A stretch of 5,081 nucleotides of DNA, taken from positions 1-5,081 of the forward strand of contig DATBFY010000433.1 in assembly GCA_036558265.1 (NCBI GenBank), in the 5' to 3' direction. Below the pieces are notes generated by a model. That model was not told the DNA's origin. It did not search any database and saw nothing but the letters and a program-made list of their open reading frames with translations. The translations under genes and the position numbers were made by a program. Of the stretch, positions 1 through 5,081 are shown in pieces (the stretch's first letter is position 1; each line of letters begins with the position of its first letter). This DNA comes from RYN-433 sp036558265 (GTDB taxonomy: Bacteria > Planctomycetota > Phycisphaerae > Tepidisphaerales > Tepidisphaeraceae).

Positions 1-117
1 AACGGCGACGGCGAGCCCGCTTCAGCGGGCGGGGCCTCCAATTCCGACAATGGCGACATCGTCAAACTCTCGACAAAGAAGAAGAAAAAGCGCACGAAGA
101 GCCGGCACGAGGATTAG
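1..117 (+). CDS. 3' end of a gene with Lys-rich tail, probably topoisomerase VI subunit B (partial)
   Basis: Frame 1 is open from the left edge to a TAG at 115-117, giving 38 residues (from NGDGEPASAGG to KKKKKRTKSRHED). The piece is low-complexity: a Gly/Ala/Ser/Asp/Asn-rich linker followed by a run of five Lys and a basic end. No catalytic domain lies inside the window, so the assignment rests on context. The next gene downstream, on the same strand after a 74-base gap, is topoisomerase VI subunit A, and the B subunit (GHKL ATPase plus transducer domain) is commonly encoded directly upstream of it. In that reading this is a disordered C-terminal extension of Top6B that might touch DNA through its lysines. 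It could instead be an unrelated protein with a basic tail. That a coding 3' end is present is fairly secure from the open frame and composition; the identity is inference. Confidence 0.55.
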   Translation, partial: NGDGEPASAGGASNSDNGDIVKLSTKKKKKRTKSRHED

Positions 118-139
118 CACCCCTCTCCCCCCCCTCCCC
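118..139. other. Polypyrimidine tract (G4-capable complement) between the two left-end genes
   Basis: Apart from A119, these bases are all C or T on the plus strand, with C runs of 4, 8 and 4 at 120-123, 127-134 and 136-139. The complementary strand therefore has G runs of 4, 8 and 4 separated by 1 to 3 bases. Splitting the 8-base run gives four G3 tracts, which meets the usual G-quadruplex pattern. The tract begins directly after the stop codon at 117 and lies about 50 bases before the topoisomerase VI A start. The composition is seen directly; any structure or role is inference. Confidence 0.5.
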
Positions 140-191
140 GATGCGTCAAATTTCCAAACGAACCCAAACCGCTGTGCCAGGCTGACTCATC

Positions 192-1340
192 ATGGCTAAG
201 AAGAAAACCGCCGCAACCGAAAGCCGCGTCAACAAACGCATCCGCGAGCGCGACAAGTCCACGCTCGGCAAGATCGTCCACCTTGCCGACGACGTCGCCA
301 AAAACGCCTTCAAGGGCGGCGACATCGCCCTGGCAATCCCCACCCGCACTCGCTCCAACACGCTGTGGAACAAGAAACGCGGCATCCTCCAGATGGGCTC
401 GGGCAAAGCCACGCGCGAGCTGTTCAACCTCAACCAGGCCAAGCAGTTCATGCAGACCGTCCTGCACGGCGACTCGATCAAGCAACTGATCGAGGCCGAG
501 AAGACGCTCAGCCTCCGCGGGATGTTCTACAAGGCCTTGCACACCATCCAGGGCACCAAGGGCGAGAAGACGTTCGCCGGGCAGGACGAATCCGACTGCA
601 TCCTCGAGGACCTTGAGGTTGCCATGGGCGCCCTGCGCGAAGAGCTCCACGTCTACGCCAAGAAGCGCGGCACGATGGTCGGCAACATCACCATCGTGGA
701 CAGCGGCGACGAGATCGACTGCCGCCACATGGGCTCGGGCGGCTACGCCGTCCCCTCGATCACCGAGCCCGACGTCATCCAGTTCAAGAAGTGCGAGGCC
801 AAGTTCGTCCTCCACGTCGAAAAGGACACCGTCTGGGGCCGCTTCAACGAGGACCGCTTCTGGGAGAAGCACAACTGCATCCTGACCGAGGGGAGCGGCC
901 AGCCCCCGCGCGGCGTCCGGCGCCTGCTCCGCCGCCTCAACGAAGAGCTGGGCCTGCCCATCTACTGCCTTCTCGATTGCGACCCCTGGGGGCACTACAT
1001 CTACAGCGTGATCAAGCAGGGGTCGATCAGCCTGGCATTCGAATCCGAGCGCCTGGCGATCCCGGATGCCAAGTTCCTCGGCGTGCGTGCCAAGGACTAC
1101 GACGAGTGCGACCTGACCGACGACGTGCAGATCGAGCTCAACGACAACGACAAGAAGCGCGCCCGCGAGATCGCCGCCTACCCCTGGTTCAAGGACCACA
1201 AGGGCTGGCAGAAGGAAATCGACCGCATGATGAAGAACGGCTTCAAGATGGAAGTCGAATCGCTGATCACCAAGGACATCAGCTACGTCACCGAGGAATA
1301 CGTGCCCGAGCGCTTGAAGAAGAAGGACTGGCTGGATTGA
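192..1340 (+). CDS. top6A: DNA topoisomerase VI subunit A (Spo11-like, type IIB)
   Basis: This 382-residue protein is the DNA-cleaving subunit of type IIB topoisomerase VI. With the ATPase subunit B it forms an A2B2 enzyme that passes one duplex through a double-strand break to relax supercoils and decatenate DNA. The N-terminal winged-helix (5Y-CAP) region holds the motif LRGMFY, whose Tyr113 should form the 5' phosphotyrosyl link. The Toprim domain follows: Glu210 (in HVEKDTV) and the DxD pair Asp262/Asp264 (in LLDCDPWGHYIYSV) are the expected Mg2+ ligands. The stretch TEGSGQPPRGVRRLLRRLNEE (about 232-252) also matches the family. Length is typical of archaeal A subunits (about 350-390). 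The start at 192 begins a Lys-rich MAKKK end; only a weak AGG (179-181) lies upstream, so translation may depend on the preceding gene. Topoisomerase VI is mainly archaeal and plant, with scattered bacterial cases. Catalytic residues are intact, so it is probably active. Spo11 itself is unlikely in a bacterium. Confidence 0.95.
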   Translation: MAKKKTAATESRVNKRIRERDKSTLGKIVHLADDVAKNAFKGGDIALAIPTRTRSNTLWNKKRGILQMGSGKATRELFNLNQAKQFMQTVLHGDSIKQLIEAEKTLSLRGMFYKALHTIQGTKGEKTFAGQDESDCILEDLEVAMGALREELHVYAKKRGTMVGNITIVDSGDEIDCRHMGSGGYAVPSITEPDVIQFKKCEAKFVLHVEKDTVWGRFNEDRFWEKHNCILTEGSGQPPRGVRRLLRRLNEELGLPIYCLLDCDPWGHYIYSVIKQGSISLAFESERLAIPDAKFLGVRAKDYDECDLTDDVQIELNDNDKKRAREIAAYPWFKDHKGWQKEIDRMMKNGFKMEVESLITKDISYVTEEYVPERLKKKDWLD

Positions 1341-1398
1341 ATCGGGCAAGCGCGGGGAACCATGGTGCGCATTGGGCGTGCGAAACGCCTTGGATCAT

Positions 1399-2004
1399 TC
1401 AGTGCGAGTCCTGCCCGGACGCCTCGCCGGTGCTCACCTCGCCGGCGAACGAGTCGTCCACCTGGTCGGGGTCGGGTCGGGGCATGCGGCTGGCCGCGTC
1501 GGCGCCGCGGCCCTCGGCGGTCGACTCGATGTCGCCGCCCGAGTGATCGAGGGTATCGCCCTCGACCTTGCCCGCCTTTCTTCCCTTGGCGTTGCGCGTC
1601 GGCGGGCCTGAGGCAAACTCGCGCGCCGATCCGGTCGAATCGTCGGGTCCCGGCGTGCCGCGGGGGCCGGTCTGGGCGACGCCGCTCCCGCCCGTGCCGA
1701 CGCCGATGATGTCGGTGTCGAGGTCTCCGCCGCTGCTCGAGCCGACGCCCGAGTCGTTCAACCCGACGCCGGCGACGCGCCCCTGGTTCTCACCGGCGTG
1801 GGGCGGGGCGGCGCCGGGATCGCTGCGGCGGGTGTTCTCGGAGGCGTACTGGCGGCCCCGCGTGTCGCCCTCGCTCACGCCGAAATCGCCCTGGCCGCCG
1901 ATCGTGCGGGCGGCGCCGGCGTCGCTGCCGACCTTCCCCTGCGGGGCCTTGCCGCTCGTGCCCTTCTTACCGCGGTTTCCGCCCTTCGACTGATTCCTGG
2001 CCAT
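1399..2004 (-). CDS. Gly-rich, probably disordered protein of unknown function
   Basis: I do not recognise a named family. The 201-residue product starts MARNQSKGGNRGKKG and is about 21% Gly (43 residues), with no Cys or Trp and only one Tyr. No membrane segment or signal peptide is visible. The first 25 residues are strongly basic (Lys/Arg/Asn/Gly); the last 50 are mostly acidic. The centre, about 76-112, holds GVGLNDSGVG, SGGDLDTD and IGVGTGGSG. The SGGD[L/I][D/E] motif occurs twice (91-96 and 155-160) and GVG recurs around it. Such composition fits an intrinsically disordered, hydrophilin-like protein, but that is only a compositional resemblance. The ATG at 2004 is preferred over an upstream one at 2046 because an AAAGGAGA ribosome binding site lies 6 bases before it. 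The gene is convergent with top6A (58-base gap) and is separated from the DUF2203 gene by a terminator, so it probably has its own promoter. The strong ribosome binding site is the main argument that it is real, since GC-rich DNA gives many long false frames. Confidence 0.75.
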   Translation of the reverse strand: MARNQSKGGNRGKKGTSGKAPQGKVGSDAGAARTIGGQGDFGVSEGDTRGRQYASENTRRSDPGAAPPHAGENQGRVAGVGLNDSGVGSSSGGDLDTDIIGVGTGGSGVAQTGPRGTPGPDDSTGSAREFASGPPTRNAKGRKAGKVEGDTLDHSGGDIESTAEGRGADAASRMPRPDPDQVDDSFAGEVSTGEASGQDSH

Positions 2005-2010
2005 CGTGGG

Positions 2011-2018
2011 TCTCCTTT
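2011..2018 (-). promoter_or_regulatory. Strong ribosome binding site for the Gly-rich protein
   Basis: Read on the minus strand this is AAAGGAGA, a near-perfect Shine-Dalgarno sequence, ending 6 bases before the ATG at 2004. It fixes the start codon of the 201-residue protein and rules against the ATG 14 codons upstream. Confidence 0.8.
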
Positions 2019-2110
2019 CGTCGGGATTCAACCGTACCACTCGCAAACGGCGTGCGGGAGCGCCCGGAATCGGCCGGCGGGCTCAGCCGCGGACCGGGAA
2101 TGGCAGGCCC

Positions 2111-2149
2111 AAAAAGTGAATCAGCCTCCCCGACCCCAGGGAGGCTGAT
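2111..2149 (-). terminator. Intrinsic terminator of the DUF2203 gene
   Basis: A perfect 11-bp stem pairs 2120-2130 with 2139-2149 (arm TCAGCCTCCC plus an outer A-T pair) around an 8-base loop. On the minus strand it is followed by TCACTTTTT, which supplies the T tract after a short offset. It lies 46 bases beyond the DUF2203 stop codon. The plus-strand side has no T tract, so it acts in one direction. It should insulate the downstream Gly-rich gene from DUF2203 transcription. Confidence 0.85.
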
Positions 2150-2195
2150 CGCGCGTAAGCTCTCTTTGGTTGTCGGATCGACGATCCGCGGGCGC

Positions 2196-2636
2196 TTACT
2201 TTTCTCGCTCGCGCTCGTCGAGGATCGACACGGGCTGGCGGCCGGCGAAGCCGGCGTTGAGCTCGTGGAAATAAGCGATGCGTTCCTCGCCCAGCTTCCA
2301 GCAGAGGTAGACGTCGCGGCCCTGGTGGCGGCCGACGAAATCGACCAGGCCTGCCTGGAAGTCCTTGAGCTCACACCCGATCTCGGTCAGCTCGTCGAGA
2401 TAGGTGTGGAGCTTGTCAATGGCGACGTCGAGCTCTGCCTGGACGCGTTTGTGCTCCTTGTTCGCGGCCGCCTCGAGCTTCGACTGCAGGCGCGTCGCCT
2501 CCTCGCGCGTGGTGACGATGTCGCTGACGACGCGTCGCACGAGGGGCAGGGCGCGGTTGGCGTCGACGAGACTGAACCGCCTGCGGGGACGCGATGAGAA
2601 AACCGGTTGGGGGGTAAGAGACTGGGGACCGGCCAT
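2196..2636 (-). CDS. DUF2203 family protein
   Basis: The 146-residue product matches the DUF2203 family, whose function is unknown. Near the N-terminus is the family's opening motif, FSLVDANRALPLVRRVV (21-37). Residues about 40-85 form a charged, heptad-like helix, probably a coiled coil. The conserved C-terminal half contains GCELKDFQAGLVDF (87-100) and VYLCWKLGEERIAYFHELN (109-127), followed by AGFAGRQP. Length is usual for the family. No signal peptide or membrane segment is seen, so it is probably cytoplasmic. The start at 2636 is chosen because an AAAGGCGG ribosome binding site sits 7 bases upstream and homology begins soon after; the frame stays open another 89 codons but that extension lacks family features and runs across the promoter. 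It has a near-consensus promoter and its own terminator, so it looks monocistronic. Confidence 0.92.
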   Translation of the reverse strand: MAGPQSLTPQPVFSSRPRRRFSLVDANRALPLVRRVVSDIVTTREEATRLQSKLEAAANKEHKRVQAELDVAIDKLHTYLDELTEIGCELKDFQAGLVDFVGRHQGRDVYLCWKLGEERIAYFHELNAGFAGRQPVSILDEREREK

Positions 2637-2643
2637 AGAGATG

Positions 2644-2651
2644 CCGCCTTT
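2644..2651 (-). promoter_or_regulatory. Ribosome binding site for the DUF2203 gene
   Basis: On the minus strand this reads AAAGGCGG, with the AAAGG core at 2647-2651, ending 7 bases before the ATG at 2636. It decides the start: the open frame extends to 2903, but only this ATG has a suitable site. Confidence 0.65.
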
Positions 2652-2721
2652 CGCGTAACGACGACGCCGAGCCCCGCTGGTCGCACAACAAGCAAGCGCC
2701 CGGTGCCACTCCTGACATGCG

Positions 2722-2749
2722 ATTATGACACCGCGCGATTGGGTGTCAA
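2722..2749 (-). promoter_or_regulatory. Sigma-70-type promoter of the DUF2203 gene
   Basis: On the minus strand, TTGACA (2744-2749, perfect -35 consensus) is followed after 16 bases by CATAAT (2722-2727, five of six matches to the -10 consensus). Transcription would begin near 2715, giving a leader of about 80 bases before the ATG at 2636. A match this good in GC-rich DNA is unlikely by chance and sits exactly where the DUF2203 gene needs a promoter. Activity is inferred. Confidence 0.75.
2726..2748. promoter_or_regulatory. Dyad TGACACC-N9-GGTGTCA overlapping the promoter, candidate operator
   Basis: Two perfect 7-base inverted arms (2726-2732 and 2742-2748) are separated by 9 bases. One arm shares bases with the -35 element and the other with the -10 element, so the dyad covers the whole spacer. 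A dimeric regulator bound here would block RNA polymerase. The arms are seen directly; the operator role is inference and no regulator gene lies nearby. Part of the symmetry could be a side effect of the TTGACA element. Confidence 0.45.
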
Positions 2750-3023
2750 TTACGCAGTTCGCAAGCGCTAATCGCAAAGGATGTGCCGGATAAACGGGCG
2801 AGTCGCGCGCGCCCGCGGCGAGCCCAGCCGATGCGGCTCGCGTGACCGCGCCACCGGTCAGCTTGTCGCGAAGTGACGTGCGCAACGCCGACAAAATCGG
2901 CATTCATATCGCAGGTTCAATTGGTCCGCGCGGGCGGCGCGCACGTCGGTCTGCGGATCGGGAAACGGGAGGCTTGCGATGCTCCAAAACCTGAGCGCGC
3001 CGGCATAGGCATCATATGTCGCG

Positions 3024-3059
3024 CAACCGGCGCGGGCGTCAGCGCCGGTAGTCCGGTTG
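3024..3059. other. Two mutually exclusive hairpins downstream of the DUF1552 gene
   Basis: ACCGGCGC (3026-3033) pairs perfectly with GCGCCGGT (3042-3049) around an 8-base loop. The overlapping CAACCGG (3024-3030) can instead pair with CCGGTTG (3053-3059). No T tract follows on either strand, so a classical intrinsic terminator is not supported. The structures may help end or protect the DUF1552 transcript, or may be incidental to high GC content. Confidence 0.3.
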
Positions 3060-3092
3060 GGAACTGTTATCAAGCAGTAGATAGAGGGTCAA

Positions 3093-3111
3093 CACGGGCG
3101 AGGCGCCCGTG
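3093..3111. repeat. GC-rich palindrome CACGGGCG-AGG-CGCCCGTG, possible REP-like element
   Basis: A perfect 8-bp stem (3093-3100 with 3104-3111) closes on a 3-base loop, 28 bases beyond the DUF1552 stop codon. In the minus direction it is followed by TTGACCCTCT, too poor in T for a standard terminator. Short perfect palindromes of this kind between genes are often dispersed repeats; only one copy is in this window, so that is a guess. It may equally be a weak transcription stop for the operon. Confidence 0.4.
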
Positions 3112-3139
3112 CTACGGGGCTCTTGCGTGAGACATCCAA

Positions 3140-4525
3140 TCAGGCGTCCAGCGCCGCCAGGCGGCCGGTGGCGTCGCCGATCGTCTCGACATTGACCTGC
3201 ATCCGGTCGAGCATCGAAAGCCAGAGGTTGTTGATCGGCGTCTCGCGGTCGAGGCGGATGTGTCGGCCGGGCTTGATCGTGCCGCAGCCGCCGCCCGCGA
3301 GGAGGACGGGGAGGTTGTCGTGGTTGTGGGCGTTGCCGTCAGAGTTGCCACTGCCGTAGGCGATCATGCAGTGGTCGAGGAGCGTCTTGTCACCCTCGGG
3401 GATGCTCTTGAGCTTCTGCAGCAGGTAGGCGAGCTGCGTCACGTGGAAGCGGTTGATGTCGCGGATGCGCTGCTTCTTGACCGGGTCGCCGCCGTGGTGG
3501 GAGAGGTCGTGGTGGCCGTCGCGCACGCCGATGAACGCGTACGGGCGGTTGCTGCCCTCGTTCGCCAGGACGAAGGTGGCGACGCGGGTCACGTCGGCCT
3601 GGAAGGCGAGCACGAGCAGGTCGCACATGAGGTGGAGGTGCTCGGAGTACTCCGCGGGGATCTGGGGGTTCTTCGCGCTCCCCTTTGTGGAGCCGTTAAA
3701 CCGCTCGGCGAATGAGGGATCGGGGAGCCTGGGCTCGGGGAGCTTTTCGGCGCGCTGGATGCGCAGCTCGATGTCGCGGATGGAGGAGAAGTACTCATCG
3801 AGCTTGCGGCGATCGCCCGCGCCCAGCTTGTGCTCCAAGTCTCCGGCGTCCTCGCGGACGAAATCGAGGATGCTCTTTCGGCGGGCGTCGCGCTTGGCGC
3901 GGTCGCCGGCGCCGCCCGAACCGAACAGCCGCTCGAACACGAGGCGCGGGTTGACCTCCTTGGGCACCGGCGTGGTCGCCGACCGCCAGGACATCGTGGA
4001 CGAGTAGACGCAGGAATAACCGGAGTCGCAGTTGCCGGCCATCGCACCCGATTCGCAGCCGATCTCGAGTGACGACAGGCGCGTCTGGTCGCCGATACGC
4101 GACGCGGCGACCTGGTCGATCGACACGCCCGCGCGGATGTCGGTGCCGTCGGTCTTGCGCGGCTGGGCGCCGGTGAGGAACGCGGCCATGGCACGGGCGT
4201 GGTCGCCACCGCCGTCGCCGTGCGGGCGGGCCTTGTCGGCGGCTAAGCCGGTGAGGACCGTGAGATGGTCGCGGACGGACGCGAGCGGCTGGAGGATGGC
4301 GGGAAGCTCGAAGCCCGCGCCGACGGTCTTGGGCGTCCAGTCGGCCATGTTCTTGCCGTTGGGGACGTAGAGGAACGCCATGCGGTTGGGCGCGGCCTTG
4401 GACAGCGGCGTCGTCCCGCCACGGGCCCAGTTGATCATCGGACCCATCGACTCAAGCCACGGCAGCGCGACCGCGCAGCCCATGCCCCGCAACAGCGTCC
4501 GACGCGACAAGTGATTCTTGCTCAT
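3140..4525 (-). CDS. Tat-exported DUF1552 (HXXSHH motif) protein
   Basis: This 461-residue protein belongs to DUF1552 (HXXSHH), a family with no proven function. The N-terminus has a twin-arginine signal, SRRTLLRGMG (7-16), followed by a short hydrophobic stretch (CAVALPWL), so it should be exported folded by the Tat system. The family motif appears as HDLSHH at 339-344. A second conserved stretch, LLDHCMIAYGSGNSDGNAHNH (about 382-402), precedes a LPVLLAGGG strand; such His/Asp/Asn clusters resemble metal sites of alkaline-phosphatase-like exported proteins, but this is inference. Length is normal for the family. Its ATG overlaps the upstream gene's stop as ATGA (4522-4525), and an AGGA (4535-4538) lies 9 bases upstream, so translation is probably coupled. 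In planctomycetes DUF1552 genes regularly follow DUF1592/1588/1585 cytochrome-domain genes, suggesting both act together outside the cytoplasm. Confidence 0.95.
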   Translation of the reverse strand: MSKNHLSRRTLLRGMGCAVALPWLESMGPMINWARGGTTPLSKAAPNRMAFLYVPNGKNMADWTPKTVGAGFELPAILQPLASVRDHLTVLTGLAADKARPHGDGGGDHARAMAAFLTGAQPRKTDGTDIRAGVSIDQVAASRIGDQTRLSSLEIGCESGAMAGNCDSGYSCVYSSTMSWRSATTPVPKEVNPRLVFERLFGSGGAGDRAKRDARRKSILDFVREDAGDLEHKLGAGDRRKLDEYFSSIRDIELRIQRAEKLPEPRLPDPSFAERFNGSTKGSAKNPQIPAEYSEHLHLMCDLLVLAFQADVTRVATFVLANEGSNRPYAFIGVRDGHHDLSHHGGDPVKKQRIRDINRFHVTQLAYLLQKLKSIPEGDKTLLDHCMIAYGSGNSDGNAHNHDNLPVLLAGGGCGTIKPGRHIRLDRETPINNLWLSMLDRMQVNVETIGDATGRLAALDA

Positions 4526-5081
4526 GATGGCTTTTCCTGTCCCTTGCCTCGACGCAGCAGGAACGGATCGCTCCGTACGATCTCGATCACCAGCCGCGAG
4601 AAGCGGTAGTTGTCCTTCTCCAGCGCCGCGCAGATCTTGTTGATCGCGCGGCGGTCATAATACTGCATGCCCCGTCCCAGGGCGTAGGTCATCATCTTTT
4701 CGGCCAGACAACGTGCGAACTGGTTCTTCTTCTCCATCAGGATCGTCCGCAGGCCGGCGGGACCTTTGAACGATTTGCCGTCGGGCAATGTCCCCGACGG
4801 GTCGATCGTGAACTGGCCGTCCTTTGATCGGAACGCGCCGACGGCGTCAAAATTCTCGAAGGCGAAGCCGATCGGGTCCATCTTGGCGTGGCAGGCGGCG
4901 CACGCAGGATTCACGCGATGTTCTTCCATCCGCTGGCGAAGCGAGCCGGTGAGCACCGCCTTGGCGTCGGTCTTGAGCTCGGGCACGTCCGGCGGGGGCG
5001 GGGGCGGCGGGGCGCCCAGGATCTGCTCGAGCACCCATCGCCCGCGCTTGACCGGCGAGGTGCGCGTGGGGTTCGACGTAA
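4522..5081 (-). CDS. Cytochrome c-like DUF1588/DUF1585 protein, C-terminal part
   Basis: The minus-strand frame is open past the right edge, so the 5' end is outside the window; 185 C-terminal residues are visible. The first complete codons read TSNPTRTSPVKRGRWVLEQI, continuing into a proline run (LGAPPPPPPPDVP), a hallmark of DUF1588 (PSCyt3). A c-type heme motif CAACH sits at visible residues 60-64 (4888-4902), followed by AKMDPIGFAFENFDAVG. DUF1585 (PSD2) follows at about 100-177, with GLRTILMEKKNQFARCLAEKM and the ending IVRSDPFLLRR. Full-length relatives usually also carry DUF1587, DUF1592 and DUF1595 upstream and an exported N-terminus; these would lie beyond the edge. Heme binding implies a periplasmic location and a redox role, but the substrate is unknown. 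The stop overlaps the DUF1552 start by 4 bases, so the two form an operon. A GTG at 5034 is an internal codon, not the start. Confidence 0.95.
   Translation of the reverse strand, partial: TSNPTRTSPVKRGRWVLEQILGAPPPPPPPDVPELKTDAKAVLTGSLRQRMEEHRVNPACAACHAKMDPIGFAFENFDAVGAFRSKDGQFTIDPSGTLPDGKSFKGPAGLRTILMEKKNQFARCLAEKMMTYALGRGMQYYDRRAINKICAALEKDNYRFSRLVIEIVRSDPFLLRRGKGQEKPS

Larger units (their letters stand above)
2750..3139. other. Intergenic region without a convincing gene
   Basis: This 390-base stretch separates the DUF2203 promoter from the 3' end of the DUF1552 gene. Short open frames exist on both strands (for example 2873-3130 plus and 2858-3073 minus), but none has a ribosome binding site or a recognisable product. 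The region contains several inverted repeats: 2818-2824 with 2835-2841, the 3026-3059 set, and the 3093-3111 palindrome. The last two lie downstream of the DUF1552 stop and could help end that transcript. I see no tRNA or known RNA gene. Confidence 0.6.

Noticed and set aside
15..30. Inverted repeat GCCCGCT-TC-AGCGGGC in the left-end gene
   Set aside because: The 2-base loop is too tight for the full stem, it is inside coding sequence, and it fits a Pro/Ala/Ser/Gly codon run.
114..1349. A 411-codon open frame on the minus strand opposite topoisomerase VI A
   Set aside because: It mirrors the codon bias of the real gene in GC-rich DNA, gives a Val/Leu/Asp/Ala-rich product without recognisable motifs, and the opposite strand encodes a clear enzyme with catalytic residues.
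1374..1390. Hairpin GGCGT/ACGCC between the convergent genes as a shared terminator
   Set aside because: Only five GC-type pairs plus one G-U pair, and no T tract on either side; too weak to call.
1568..1993. A 141-codon plus-strand frame opposite the Gly-rich gene
   Set aside because: No ribosome binding site, Pro-rich low-complexity product, and the minus strand has the strong AAAGGAGA site and a better start. The possibility that neither strand is coding remains.
2637..2903. An 89-residue N-terminal extension of the DUF2203 protein
   Set aside because: It lacks family similarity, would run through the promoter and leader, and the ATG at 2636 has a well-spaced ribosome binding site.
2873..3130. 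An 85-codon plus-strand open frame in the large intergenic region
   Set aside because: No ribosome binding site, no recognisable motif, and it runs through both hairpin elements.
3260..3715. A plus-strand frame of 151 codons opposite DUF1552
   Set aside because: Val/Ala/Glu-rich antisense shadow of the DUF1552 gene, with no independent support.
5032..5034. GTG as the start of the DUF1588/DUF1585 protein
   Set aside because: The frame continues upstream to the window edge with the conserved TSPVKRGRW motif, so this Val codon is internal.

Overview
This GC-rich window most likely comes from a planctomycete (Planctomycetota). The main reason is the pair on the minus strand at the right end: a c-type cytochrome-domain protein with DUF1588 and DUF1585 modules, followed by a Tat-exported DUF1552 (HXXSHH) protein. 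This pairing is typical of planctomycetes and some related phyla. A bacterial topoisomerase VI A subunit at the left end fits the same assignment. No database search was possible, so the taxonomy is an inference.

Layout from left to right. Positions 1-117 (+) are the 3' end of a gene with a Lys-rich tail, probably topoisomerase VI subunit B. Positions 192-1340 (+) encode a complete topoisomerase VI A subunit with its catalytic Tyr and Toprim acidic residues. The 74-base gap between the two carries a pure C/T tract. Convergent to this, 1399-2004 (-) encodes a Gly-rich, apparently disordered protein of unknown function with a strong ribosome binding site. A clear intrinsic terminator at 2111-2149 (-) separates it from the next gene, 2196-2636 (-), a DUF2203 protein. 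That gene has a near-consensus sigma-70-type promoter (2722-2749) whose two elements are bridged by a 7-bp dyad. Positions 2750-3139 contain no convincing gene, only hairpins, including a GC-rich palindrome that may be a dispersed repeat. Positions 3140-4525 (-) encode the DUF1552 protein, overlapping by 4 bases (ATGA) the end of the DUF1588/DUF1585 gene (4522-5081, 5' end outside the window).

The window thus holds at least three transcription units: a probable top6B-top6A unit; two separately expressed minus-strand single genes (the disordered protein and DUF2203); and the exported cytochrome-domain/DUF1552 operon, transcribed from beyond the right edge. I see no mobile element, CRISPR array, tRNA or rRNA. 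I do not see a clearly new multi-gene system. The most noteworthy items are the bacterial topoisomerase VI, the promoter-embedded dyad before DUF2203, and the unrecognised Gly-rich protein.
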